A stretch of 64,000 nucleotides of DNA from an uncultured Roseobacter sp. (GTDB lineage Bacteria; Pseudomonadota; Alphaproteobacteria; Rhodobacterales; Rhodobacteraceae): the NCBI RefSeq assembly GCF_947495275.1, contig NZ_CANLYL010000006.1, positions 186,001 to 250,000 of the forward strand, written 5' to 3'. Below the pieces are notes generated by a model, which saw nothing but the letters and a program-made list of their open reading frames with translations, searched no databases and was not told the DNA's origin. Within the stretch, counting starts at the first letter, position 1; each line of letters starts with the position of its first letter. Below are positions 26,299-35,184 of the stretch, one piece after another. Made by a program: the position numbers and the translations under genes.

Positions 26299-27856
26299 GC
26301 AAGGCGCGGATACATCCGGCCAGGGATGGGCGCTCAGAAAACCCGGTGTCAAAGGTCACGGTGGCATTGTCGCGGCGCAACATTTCGAGGCCGCAAGAGC
26401 CGGTGCCGACGTGCTTGCCGCGGGTGGGAACGCGATGGATGCCGCGGTCGTCACGGCGCTTGTTCTATCCGTGGCAGAACCCTGGCTTTCCGGCCTTGGG
26501 GGCGGAGGATTTCTGCTGCACGCGACCGCGCAAGGTCAGATCGACGCCCTCGACTTCAACCTTCGCGCACCCGGCGGGATTTCGGGCGGGGACTATCCGC
26601 TCGCAGGCGGAGACGGTGGCGACTGGTTCAACTGGCCTTCGGTCAAGGATGACCGCAATCTCATCGGTCCGCTTTCAATCTGCGTGCCGGGTGCAGTTGC
26701 GGGTCTTGCCGAGGCATTGGCAAGACATGGCACGCTGAACTGGCAACTGGCGCTGGCCCCGGCGATTGAATATGCGGAAAGGGGCATGCGGGTTGACTGG
26801 TTTGCCGAGCTGGCACTTGCCATTGACACACCGGGGCTGTCCCGAAATGACGCCGCCCGGAACCTCTTTCTGAATGCATCCCGAAGATGTCAGGACCCCC
26901 ACGATCCAACCGCAAGTCTGCTGCCGATGCCGGGCAAGGCCGCCATGCTGCGCCGATTGGCTGAGGCGGGTGCGGAGGATTTCTACAAGGGAGAGACCGC
27001 CGCCACGCTGTTGTCAGACCTCTCCGCCGTCGGGGCCAAACTTACAGCTGTGGATCTTGCGCGATATGCCCCGGTGTGGACCACACCAGCCACCCTGCCC
27101 TACCGGGACCGAATGATACATACGATGCCGGGTCTGTCGGGGGGGCCGACGTTGCTTTCAGCATTCGCCACGCTTTCCTCCCATGCGCTTTCCGGGATTG
27201 GCGACGCCGATCTTGCGACACATCACGCCAATGCCATTCGCAGCGCCTACGAGGATCGGCTTACACAAATGGGCCATGCAGGCAAGCACGGCGATTGCAC
27301 CAGCCATGTCTCTGTGGTGGATGCCGAGGGCAACATGGTTGCGCTGACCAACACGCTGTTGTCACGTTTCGGATCCAAAGTTGTTGCGCCATCACTCGAT
27401 TTGACCATGAACAACGGCATGATGTGGTTCGATCCCCGACCCGGCCAACCAAATTCCATTGCTCCCGGAGCAACCCCGCTGGCCAATATGGCACCGGTGA
27501 TCACCACCCGGGACGGCCGTCCCGAAATCGCTATCGGCGCCGCCGGTGGGCGTCAGATTTTTCCCGCAATCCTGCAAATTCTGTCGCAACTCATTGACCG
27601 GGGTGTTTCACCCGAAGAAGCGTTGCACCTGCCCCGGATCGACGCCAGCACACCCACCGTCTTGATCAACCGGCGCGCGCCCACCGATACAGCAACCGCG
27701 ATTTCTGCCTATCACCCCGTCCAGATCACCGAAGACTCCTTGTACCCGGTGCAATTCGCCATACCCTCGCTGGTGAGACGGGGTGCAGATGGCGCGCCGA
27801 ACGAAGGGGCCGTCCACCCCACATCTCCCTGGACAGCTGCCGTGGCCGCTTCATGA
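26291..27856 (+). CDS. Gamma-glutamyltransferase family protein without signal peptide
   Basis: A 521-residue Ntn-hydrolase precursor. The start ATG at 26291 follows AAAGGACAG and overlaps the preceding gene by eight bases. Large-subunit motifs: GNAMDAAV, AEPWLSGLGGGGF. The self-cleavage and catalytic Thr is residue 337 in CTSHVSVVDAEGN, giving a small subunit of about 185 residues with PNSIAPGATPLANMAPVI and GAAGGRQIFPAILQ. Most bacterial GGTs are periplasmic; here the N-terminus is polar and shows no signal, so it should act in the cytoplasm on imported gamma-glutamyl or acyl-amide compounds. Ligand-binding wording differs from E. coli GGT, so another amide is possible. Confidence 0.86.
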   Translation: MDRQGADTSGQGWALRKPGVKGHGGIVAAQHFEAARAGADVLAAGGNAMDAAVVTALVLSVAEPWLSGLGGGGFLLHATAQGQIDALDFNLRAPGGISGGDYPLAGGDGGDWFNWPSVKDDRNLIGPLSICVPGAVAGLAEALARHGTLNWQLALAPAIEYAERGMRVDWFAELALAIDTPGLSRNDAARNLFLNASRRCQDPHDPTASLLPMPGKAAMLRRLAEAGAEDFYKGETAATLLSDLSAVGAKLTAVDLARYAPVWTTPATLPYRDRMIHTMPGLSGGPTLLSAFATLSSHALSGIGDADLATHHANAIRSAYEDRLTQMGHAGKHGDCTSHVSVVDAEGNMVALTNTLLSRFGSKVVAPSLDLTMNNGMMWFDPRPGQPNSIAPGATPLANMAPVITTRDGRPEIAIGAAGGRQIFPAILQILSQLIDRGVSPEEALHLPRIDASTPTVLINRRAPTDTATAISAYHPVQITEDSLYPVQFAIPSLVRRGADGAPNEGAVHPTSPWTAAVAAS

Positions 27857-28803
27857 GCTTGCTCGCAATCCATGATCTGGCGGTCGACGCCGGCCCGCTG
27901 TCGCTTGTGGACGGCGTGACGCTCGATGTGAACGCCGGCGAAGTAGTCGCACTCGTCGGCGAAAGCGGGTCCGGCAAATCGCTTACGGCGCTCTCAATCA
28001 TGGGGCTGCTGGCCGAGGGCCTGTCCTGCAGCCGTGGCCAGATCCTGTTTGATGGCCGCGATCTGACCGAGCTTTCCAGCAGCGCGTTACAGCACCTGCG
28101 CGGCGCTGATCTGGCGATGATTTTTCAGGAGCCTGTCACATCCCTCAATCCTTTGTTGCCTGTCGGCGAACAGGTTGCCGAAAGCCTGATCGTGCACGGT
28201 CGCGCGCGGCGCGAGGCCGCCAAGGAGGCCGTGGATATGCTACAGCGCGTCGGTATTCCGGAGCCGGAACGGCGCGCCCGGCAACTGCCAACCGAGCTTT
28301 CAGGGGGAATGTGTCAGCGGGTCATGATTGCGGCAGCGCTCATATCGCGCCCACGCTTGCTCATTGCAGATGAACCCACCACCGCACTTGACGTCACCAT
28401 CCAGGCCCAGATTCTTGCGCTGATGGGGAAATTGGCGGCCGAAGAGGGAACCGCGATATTGTTGATCACTCATGACATGGGGGTCGTCGCAGAACTGGCC
28501 GACCGGGTCTGTGTGATGTACGGGGGCCGGGTGGTGGAGCAGGGAGAAGTGGCACGGCTGTTCGATGCACCAGCGCACCCTTACACACAAATGCTGTTGC
28601 GCACGATCCCGCGGCTTGAAGACCCACCCAAGCAAGACCTCTTTGCCATTCGCGGCAATGTGCCAAGCCCGCTGGAGTGGCCCGAAGGATGCCGCTTTCG
28701 CAACCGTTGCGACCGCGCGGGGGGCGCTTGTCACGCGCGCCCCCCACTTCAGGGCCAGAAGCACCGCGTCGCGTGTTTTCATCCGGTGGAGGCACCGGTA
28801 TGA
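27853..28803 (+). CDS. ABC transporter ATPase, DppD/OppD type
   Basis: A 316-residue ATPase with Walker A GESGSGKS, Q-loop FQEPVTSLNP, signature LSGGMCQRV, Walker B LLIADEPTTALD and the C-terminal oligopeptide-family domain ending in a Cys-rich segment (GCRFRNRCDRAGGACHARP). The signature has Met-Cys in place of Gly-Gln or Met-Arg, a mild variation. It overlaps the GGT gene by four bases. Confidence 0.9.
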   Translation: MSLLAIHDLAVDAGPLSLVDGVTLDVNAGEVVALVGESGSGKSLTALSIMGLLAEGLSCSRGQILFDGRDLTELSSSALQHLRGADLAMIFQEPVTSLNPLLPVGEQVAESLIVHGRARREAAKEAVDMLQRVGIPEPERRARQLPTELSGGMCQRVMIAAALISRPRLLIADEPTTALDVTIQAQILALMGKLAAEEGTAILLITHDMGVVAELADRVCVMYGGRVVEQGEVARLFDAPAHPYTQMLLRTIPRLEDPPKQDLFAIRGNVPSPLEWPEGCRFRNRCDRAGGACHARPPLQGQKHRVACFHPVEAPV

Positions 28804-29777
28804 CCTTGCTGCGGATCGAAGACCTGCATGTGCATTTTCCTGTCCGTACAGGACGCTTCGGCGGCACCCCGGCACTGGTGCGCGCGGTTGATGGGGTCTC
28901 GCTGAGTGTAGCAGAAAACGAGACACTTGCGGTGGTGGGCGAGTCCGGTTGCGGCAAGTCCACTACCGGCAATGCCGTGCTTGGTCTGGCGCCGGTGACG
29001 GCGGGGCGGATTCTGTTCGAGGGGCAAGATCTCGCCGGGCTCGATGCCAGGGCAAGACAAAAGGCCTGGCGCGAAATGCAGGTCGTATTTCAGGATCCGG
29101 TAAGTGCGCTCAACCCTCGCCGAACCATCGCGCAATCCATTGCCGAACCAATGATCATTCACAAATGGGCAGCGGCAAAGATCACAGCGCGCGTGAATGA
29201 GCTGATGTCACTGGTTGGTCTCAACCCCGACCAACGCGACCGCCGTCCCGGCGCGCTATCAGGCGGACAACGTCAGCGGGTGGTGATCGCCCGGGCGCTG
29301 GCCCTGAACCCCAAGCTTGTCATCTGCGACGAGCCGGTCAGCGCGCTCGATGTGTCGATCCAAAGTCAAATTCTGAACCTGCTGATGCGGTTACAGAGAG
29401 AATTGGGTTTGAGTTATCTTTTCATCGCACATGATCTCAGCGTCGTGCGGCATATCGCGGATCGCGTTGCGGTGATGTACCTTGGCGTCGTCGTGGAGGA
29501 AGGCCCCGCGCTGGAGCTCTTTGCCACCCCGATACATCCCTATACCGAAGCGCTCCTGTCTGCCATTCCGCTGCCTGATCCGCATATGCGTGATCGCCGT
29601 GATCGTATTGTTCTGGAGGGAGATCTACCCTCTCCTCTCGAACCGCCCGCTGGCTGCCCGTTTGTGACGCGCTGCCCCTTGGCGGAAGACCGGTGTTCTC
29701 AAGAACGCCCTAAGCTGTTGGCGGTCAATCCGAGCCACAAAGCGCGCTGCCATGTGCGTGTGACAAACTCGAACTGA
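28800..29777 (+). CDS. ABC transporter ATPase, DppF/OppF type
   Basis: A 325-residue ATPase and last gene of the operon. Walker A GESGCGKST, Q-loop FQDPVSALNPRR, signature LSGGQRQRV, Walker B LVICDEPVSALD, and the same C-terminal oligopeptide-family extension with GCPFVTRCPLAEDRC. The ATG at 28800 overlaps the preceding stop (ATGA); the longer upstream frame is a shadow. No clear terminator follows. Confidence 0.9.
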   Translation: MTLLRIEDLHVHFPVRTGRFGGTPALVRAVDGVSLSVAENETLAVVGESGCGKSTTGNAVLGLAPVTAGRILFEGQDLAGLDARARQKAWREMQVVFQDPVSALNPRRTIAQSIAEPMIIHKWAAAKITARVNELMSLVGLNPDQRDRRPGALSGGQRQRVVIARALALNPKLVICDEPVSALDVSIQSQILNLLMRLQRELGLSYLFIAHDLSVVRHIADRVAVMYLGVVVEEGPALELFATPIHPYTEALLSAIPLPDPHMRDRRDRIVLEGDLPSPLEPPAGCPFVTRCPLAEDRCSQERPKLLAVNPSHKARCHVRVTNSN

Positions 29778-30323
29778 GGGCGAGGGTATACGAACTAGCG
29801 GTCGGGTTTGGATACAGCGCGCTTGATTTGAGGCCTCGAAAACCACTGTGCACCGTCATGAGGGCAATACCGCTTCCTGAACCCGCAAACCAAAAGCTTT
29901 CTTCGCCTTGTGTCATCCCGAATACCTGGCACCTTTGTGAGACCCAAAACCAATGCTGCACGGGAGGCAGATCAACCGCTTTTCAGAGGCGTGATTCGGT
30001 GTTTCTACAGGCGCGTGGGCGAGTTTTGACAAATTGTCGCAGGCATCTGACGCACCGATCACAAGAGGTCATGTATACAAATGCATGCCGTTAGCGCTGC
30101 CACCCGCATAAGCTGAAAATTTACATAGCGGAAATCATTGACAAAACCGCCATTGGTAAATGAATTTACATATTTTTGAGAATTTTGGCGCCGTTTTTTA
30201 CAAGAAATATTCGAAAACTCATAGGCTTATTAATAAAGTCACAAGACTGTGTATTTTCCTACGAAAGCGCGGACCCGCTCACTTTTTTGGGTTTTGGGGT
30301 CACGCAGCACAAGGAGGATACCC
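29778..30323. other. Long leader and promoter region of the acetate module
   Basis: No gene is supported. The right half (about 30060-30250) is unusually AT-rich for this DNA and is where the acs promoter should be. A TTGACA lies at 30138-30143 with TGAATT 17 bases on. The end carries the strong AAGGAGG site for acs. Confidence 0.5.
30119..30172. promoter_or_regulatory. Repeated ATTTACATA with palindrome upstream of acs
   Basis: ATTTACATA occurs at 30119-30127 and again at 30164-30172. The second copy is half of a perfect palindrome, GTAAAT-GA-ATTTAC (30156-30169), overlapping the candidate -10 area. It is a plausible regulator site for acetate control; no factor is identified. Confidence 0.4.
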
Positions 30324-32291
30324 GTGCCAATTGAGGACCTGATCACCCCCACGACACCGTCAGTAACGCCAGAACCCCACCCAGAACCGCATGTCTCTGC
30401 ACGTGATTACGAGCGGATGTATGACGCGTCGGTGAACGATCCGGAAGCATTCTGGGCTGAACATGGCAAGCGCATCGACTGGATCAAACCATTCCACAAA
30501 GTCAAAAACACGTCATTTGAGCCCGGCAATATTAAGATCCGCTGGTTCGAAGATGGTACGCTCAATATTTCAGCCAATTGCATTGACCGTCATCTGGAAA
30601 CACGCGGCGACCAGACCGCCATCATTTGGGAACCCGACGATCCGGCGAAAGACGCAGCGCAGCACATAACGTATCGCGACCTGCACACATCCGTCTGCAA
30701 AATGGCAAATGTCCTGCGGTCTCTGGGCGTTGAAAAAGGCGATCGCGTTGTCATTTATCTGCCCATGATCCCGGAGGCGGCTTATGCCATGTTGGCCTGC
30801 GCACGGATCGGCGCCATTCATTCCATTGTTTTTGCCGGTTTCTCGCCGGACGCCTTGGCCGCGCGGATTAATGGCTGTGATGCCAAGGTGGTGATCACTG
30901 CCGATTTCGCCCCCAGGGGTGGACGGGAAACCGCGCTGAAAGCCAATACCGATAAGGCACTTCTGCACACCAAGGAAGGTGTGAAATGTCTGGTTGTCAA
31001 ACGTACCGGCGGCCAGACCACCTGGACCGAGCGTGACTATGATTGCAACGCCATGATGGCAGTGGCCTCTGCAACATGTCCGGTCGAGGAAATGAATGCC
31101 GAAGACCCGCTTTTCATCCTCTATACCTCTGGTTCAACGGGCCAGCCCAAGGGCGTTGTACACAGCTCCGGTGGATATCTGGTCTATGCCGCGATGACCC
31201 ATGAACTCACTTTTGACTACCACGACGGCGATGTCTTCTGGTGCACGGCGGATGTGGGGTGGGTCACCGGTCACAGCTATATCGTCTATGGTCCGCTCGC
31301 CAATGGGGCCACCACGATCATGTTCGAAGGTGTGCCAACCTATCCGGATGCGGGTCGTTTCTGGGAAGTTTGCGCCAAGCACAAAGTGAACCAGTTCTAC
31401 ACCGCGCCCACCGCGATCCGGGCACTGATGGGCGCGGGCAAGGAGTGGGTTGAAAAGCACGATCTGTCCGATCTGCGCCTGCTGGGCTCGGTCGGTGAGC
31501 CGATCAACCCTGAGGCCTGGAACTGGTATAATGAGGTTGTCGGAAAGGGCAAATGTCCCATCGTCGATACCTTCTGGCAAACCGAGACCGGCGGACACAT
31601 GTTGACGCCGCTGCCCGGCGCGACGGCCCTGAAACCCGGGGCGGCGCAAATTCCTTTCTTTGGCGTGCAACCGGTGGTTCTGGAGCCAACCAGCGGGGAG
31701 GTTGTCGAGGGTAACGGCGTAGAAGGCGTGCTGTGCATCAAGGACAGCTGGCCCGGTCAGATGCGCACCGTATGGGGCGACCATGAACGCTTCGAGAAGA
31801 CCTACTTCGGTGACTACAAGGGCCACTACTTCTCGGGTGACGGTTGTCGTCGTGATGAAGACGGCGACTACTGGATCACCGGACGCGTTGATGACGTCAT
31901 CAACGTTTCCGGCCACCGGATGGGCACGGCGGAAGTTGAAAGTGCCCTGGTTGCGCATGCATCGGTCGCAGAGAGCGCGGTGGTTGGCTATCCCCATGAC
32001 GTCAAGGGACAGGGCATCTATGCCTATGTGACCCTTATGAACGGAGAGGAACCTTCGGAGGCTCTTCGCAAGGAGCTGGAGACCTGGGTGCGTACGGAAA
32101 TCGGCCCGATTGCCAAACCTGACCTCATTCAATGGGCACCCGGCCTGCCAAAGACGCGCTCCGGCAAGATCATGCGCCGTATCCTGCGCAAGATTGCCGA
32201 GGACGATTATGGCTCTTTGGGAGACACCTCGACGCTCGCCGATCCTTCAGTTGTTGATGATCTCATTCAAAACAGAATGAACAGAGGTTGA
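30324..32291 (+). CDS. acs: Acetyl-CoA synthetase (AMP-forming)
   Basis: A 655-residue protein of the usual Acs length. The start is the GTG behind AAGGAGGATACCC; the upstream frame is a chance extension. Motifs: [14 protein letters not shown] (ATP phosphate loop), [27 protein letters not shown] and the C-terminal [11 protein letters not shown] containing the lysine that is reversibly acetylated in this family. It converts acetate, ATP and CoA to acetyl-CoA, AMP and PPi in the cytoplasm. It leads a same-strand module with adenylate kinase (three bases downstream) and a sodium:solute symporter. Confidence 0.95.
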   Translation: MPIEDLITPTTPSVTPEPHPEPHVSARDYERMYDASVNDPEAFWAEHGKRIDWIKPFHKVKNTSFEPGNIKIRWFEDGTLNISANCIDRHLETRGDQTAIIWEPDDPAKDAAQHITYRDLHTSVCKMANVLRSLGVEKGDRVVIYLPMIPEAAYAMLACARIGAIHSIVFAGFSPDALAARINGCDAKVVITADFAPRGGRETALKANTDKALLHTKEGVKCLVVKRTGGQTTWTERDYDCNAMMAVASATCPVEEMNAEDPLFILYTSGSTGQPKGVVHSSGGYLVYAAMTHELTFDYHDGDVFWCTADVGWVTGHSYIVYGPLANGATTIMFEGVPTYPDAGRFWEVCAKHKVNQFYTAPTAIRALMGAGKEWVEKHDLSDLRLLGSVGEPINPEAWNWYNEVVGKGKCPIVDTFWQTETGGHMLTPLPGATALKPGAAQIPFFGVQPVVLEPTSGEVVEGNGVEGVLCIKDSWPGQMRTVWGDHERFEKTYFGDYKGHYFSGDGCRRDEDGDYWITGRVDDVINVSGHRMGTAEVESALVAHASVAESAVVGYPHDVKGQGIYAYVTLMNGEEPSEALRKELETWVRTEIGPIAKPDLIQWAPGLPKTRSGKIMRRILRKIAEDDYGSLGDTSTLADPSVVDDLIQNRMNRG

Positions 32292-32294
32292 GCC

Positions 32295-33035
32295 ATGCCT
32301 GATTATAGCAAAGTACCGGTTCTGATCCTGCTTGGCCCTCCGGGTGCTGGCAAAGGAACGCAAGCCAAGATTCTGGAAGATCGTTTTGGTCTGGTCCAGC
32401 TTTCGACCGGCGACCTACTGCGTGCAGCAGTTGCGGGCGGAACCGAGGCCGGCAAACGTGCCAAAGCCGTGATGGATGCGGGCGAGCTGGTATCCGATGA
32501 GATCGTCGTCAACATCCTGAAGGAACGGCTGCGTGACCCCGATTGTGCGGCCGGCATCATCCTTGATGGTTTCCCGCGCACGATAGCTCAGGCCGAGGCC
32601 CTTTCAGAGCTCTTGGGATCCCTTGGCACGCGCGTTCATGCCGCGATCAGCCTTGAGGTCGAAGACGACGCGATGGTCGCGCGTATTTCCGGCCGCTACA
32701 CCTGCGATGACTGCGGCGAAGGGTATCACGAGACCTTCAAACGCCCCACGGTCGAGGGAACCTGCGAAAAATGCGGGTGCCAACGTTTCCGCAGACGCGC
32801 AGATGACAATGCCGACACGGTGCGCCGCAGACTGGTGGCCTACCACGCGGAAACCGCGCCACTGATCACATTCTACAAAGGTGAAAAGTGCCTTTGGACA
32901 ATAGACGCCATGGGTGAGATCGACGCGATCACAGACGCTTTGCACCGGATTCTTAGGCCGGTCGTGACAGAGGTTCGCGGCGCAAAGCAGGCGAACAAGA
33001 ACTTGCGAACAACTCAAATGGAGGAAGCACAATGA
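32295..33035 (+). CDS. adk: Adenylate kinase, zinc-LID type with C-terminal extension
   Basis: A 246-residue protein, about 25-30 residues longer than usual because of a charged C-terminal tail. P-loop GPPGAGKGT is at residues 14-22; STGDLLRAAV and DGFPRT bind AMP. The LID is the long form with four Cys (CDDC and CEKC), which bind structural zinc. It converts AMP + ATP to 2 ADP. Its place directly after acs suggests removal of AMP formed by acetate activation, and the housekeeping adk is probably elsewhere. It overlaps the next gene by four bases. Confidence 0.92.
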   Translation: MPDYSKVPVLILLGPPGAGKGTQAKILEDRFGLVQLSTGDLLRAAVAGGTEAGKRAKAVMDAGELVSDEIVVNILKERLRDPDCAAGIILDGFPRTIAQAEALSELLGSLGTRVHAAISLEVEDDAMVARISGRYTCDDCGEGYHETFKRPTVEGTCEKCGCQRFRRRADDNADTVRRRLVAYHAETAPLITFYKGEKCLWTIDAMGEIDAITDALHRILRPVVTEVRGAKQANKNLRTTQMEEAQ

Positions 33036-33292
33036 GTGCAGACAGAGACCCCAGCGCATATTGGCAAGCCAATGTGCGTCTCATCCTGATCAGCCTTGGT
33101 ATCTGGGCACTGGTCTCATTCGGGTTCGGGATCATCCTGCGCCCTCTACTGTCAGGCATCGCCGTCGGTGGCACTGACCTTGGCTTCTGGTTCGCCCAGC
33201 AGGGGTCGATCATCATCTTTCTGCTTCTGATCTTCTTTTATGCCTGGCGCATGAACAAGCTCGATCAGGAACATGGCGTGGACGAGGAATAA
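33032..33292 (+). CDS. DUF4212 small membrane subunit of the symporter
   Basis: An 86-residue protein with two helices (LILISLGIWALVSFGFG and FWFAQQGSIIIFLLLIFFYAWRM) after a short AYWQANVR lead, typical of DUF4212. It starts in the adk stop codon behind GGAGGAAG. Proteins of this family are always encoded just before VC_2705-type sodium:solute symporters and are thought to be an accessory subunit. Confidence 0.9.
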   Translation: MSADRDPSAYWQANVRLILISLGIWALVSFGFGIILRPLLSGIAVGGTDLGFWFAQQGSIIIFLLLIFFYAWRMNKLDQEHGVDEE

Positions 33293-33296
33293 GATC

Positions 33297-35081
33297 ATGG
33301 ATCAGTTTACACTCAACCTGCTGTTTGTCGGGGCGTCCTTTGCGCTCTACATCGGCATCGCGATCTGGGCCCGTGCGGGTTCTACATCGGAATTCTACGC
33401 CGCCGGTCGGGGCGTGCACCCGGTCACCAACGGGATGGCGACTGCTGCCGACTGGATGTCTGCGGCCTCTTTCATCTCCATGGCGGGACTTATTGCCTTT
33501 ACGGGCTATGACAACTCCTCCTTCCTGATGGGCTGGACCGGTGGTTATGTTCTGCTGGCGCTGTTGCTGGCACCCTACCTGCGTAAGTTCGGCAAGTTCA
33601 CCGTCTCCGAGTTTATCGGTGACCGTTTCTATTCCAAAACCGCGCGCATGGTAGCTGTGATCTGCCTGCTTGTGGCCTCAATTACCTACGTGATCGGTCA
33701 GATGCAGGGTGTGGGCATCGCCTTCGGGCGCTTTCTTGAAATCGACGCCTTCTGGGGCCTGCTGATCGGGTCCTGTGTGGTTTTTGCCTATGCCGTTTTC
33801 GGCGGCATGAAGGGCGTGACCTACACGCAGGTGGCGCAATACTGCGTGCTGATCACCGCCTATACGATCCCGGCCGTGTTCATCTCGCTACAACTGACCG
33901 GTAATCCCATCCCCGCGCTTGGTCTGTTTGGGACCACCGAAAGCGGCGAGCCGCTTCTGGTCAAACTGAATCAGATCGTGACCGATCTGGGTTTTGCCGA
34001 ATACACGGCGGCGCATGGATCGACCATCAATATGGTGCTTTTCACCCTGTCGCTGATGATCGGCACCGCGGGGTTGCCCCATGTGATCATGCGCTTCTTT
34101 ACGGTGCCACGTGTATCTGATGCTCGTTGGTCCGCCGGTTGGACGCTGGTCTTCATCGCGTTGCTATATCTGACGGCCCCTGCGGTTGGCGCAATGGCGC
34201 GGCTCAACATCTCCGAGCTGATGTGGCCAAATGGAACAGATGCCGCAGCGGTCAGCGTTGAGCAGATCGAAAGTGATCCCGAGTATGCCTGGATGGCGAC
34301 GTGGCAGAAGACTGGCCTCCTCGGATGGGAAGACAAGAACGGCGACGGTATGATCCAGTACTACAACGACAAGAACGCCGATCTGCAAGCCAAGGCCGCA
34401 GAGAACGGTTGGGAAGGCAATGAGTTGACCAACTTCAACCGCGATATTCTTGTGCTCGCCAATCCAGAGATTGCAAGCCTTCCGGGCTGGGTGATCGGAT
34501 TGGTGGCAGCAGGCGGCCTTGCGGCGGCACTGTCCACAGCGGCGGGTCTGCTCCTGGCCATCTCCTCGGCAGTCAGCCATGATCTGCTCAAGGGCCAACT
34601 CACGCCGAACATGTCGGAGAAGTCGGAACTATTGGCCGCGCGCATTTCCATGGCGGCGGCGATTGTGGTGGCAGTCTTGCTGGGTCTCAATCCGCCAGGA
34701 TTTGCGGCGCAAACCGTGGCGCTGGCCTTCGGTCTTGCGGCAGCCTCAATCTTCCCGGCACTGATGATGGGTATCTTCTCGACCCGCATCAACAACGTGG
34801 GCGCAGTTGCCGGCATGCTCGCCGGTCTGGTGGTCACGCTGCTCTACATCTTCCTGCACAAAGGCTGGTTCTTCATCCCGGACACCAACACGTTCACGGA
34901 TGCCGACCCGCTGCTGGGCCCGATCAAGTCGACCTCCTTCGGCGCCATTGGTGCTGCGGTCAACTTCGCGGTGGCCTACGTGGTCTCCGGTATGACCAAG
35001 GAAACCCCGCAGGAGATCAAGGATCTTGTCGAAAGCGTCCGTATCCCCCGTGGGTCCGGTGTCGCTGTCGACGGCCATTGA
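33297..35081 (+). CDS. Sodium:solute symporter (VC_2705 family, acetate-type)
   Basis: A 594-residue protein with about thirteen helices. FYAAGRGVHPVTNGMATAADWMSAASFISMAGL is the sodium-site segment of ActP-like SSS carriers, and LPHVIMRFFTVP and AAALSTAAGLLLAISSAVSHDL follow. Between helices, near residue 346, there is a soluble insert carrying an EF-hand-like loop (DKNGDGMIQYYN). The ATG at 33297 lies four bases after the DUF4212 stop. Linked to acs and adk, it probably imports acetate or another short monocarboxylate. Confidence 0.9.
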   Translation: MDQFTLNLLFVGASFALYIGIAIWARAGSTSEFYAAGRGVHPVTNGMATAADWMSAASFISMAGLIAFTGYDNSSFLMGWTGGYVLLALLLAPYLRKFGKFTVSEFIGDRFYSKTARMVAVICLLVASITYVIGQMQGVGIAFGRFLEIDAFWGLLIGSCVVFAYAVFGGMKGVTYTQVAQYCVLITAYTIPAVFISLQLTGNPIPALGLFGTTESGEPLLVKLNQIVTDLGFAEYTAAHGSTINMVLFTLSLMIGTAGLPHVIMRFFTVPRVSDARWSAGWTLVFIALLYLTAPAVGAMARLNISELMWPNGTDAAAVSVEQIESDPEYAWMATWQKTGLLGWEDKNGDGMIQYYNDKNADLQAKAAENGWEGNELTNFNRDILVLANPEIASLPGWVIGLVAAGGLAAALSTAAGLLLAISSAVSHDLLKGQLTPNMSEKSELLAARISMAAAIVVAVLLGLNPPGFAAQTVALAFGLAAASIFPALMMGIFSTRINNVGAVAGMLAGLVVTLLYIFLHKGWFFIPDTNTFTDADPLLGPIKSTSFGAIGAAVNFAVAYVVSGMTKETPQEIKDLVESVRIPRGSGVAVDGH

Positions 35082-35093
35082 TCCGACCGGATA

Positions 35094-35161
35094 CTGCCGC
35101 TTTCAGTGCGGCAGGTCCAATCTATCAAGCCTGTCCTGCCCGCAATCAAAGCGGGCAGGAC
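35094..35161 (+). terminator. Two consecutive hairpins after the symporter gene
   Basis: First stem CTGCCGC/GCGGCAG (35094-35100 and 35108-35114), second a perfect 11-base stem GTCCTGCCCGC/GCGGGCAGGAC (35133-35143 and 35151-35161). Neither has a good T-run, so they may attenuate or protect the upstream mRNA while allowing read-through into the DUF294 gene 24 bases later. Confidence 0.5.
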
Positions 35162-35184
35162 ATCCCAATTAGAAGGCCCGCCTC

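Noticed and set aside
27290-27320. Apparent Thr-to-Ser change of the GGT catalytic residue (TSH instead of TTH)
   Set aside because: The nucleophile is the first Thr of T-x-H (human TAH, E. coli TTH). Here TSH keeps that Thr; only the following residue differs.
31134-32132. 332-codon minus-strand frame
   Set aside because: It is antisense to the conserved core of acs and is caused by codon bias in GC-rich DNA.
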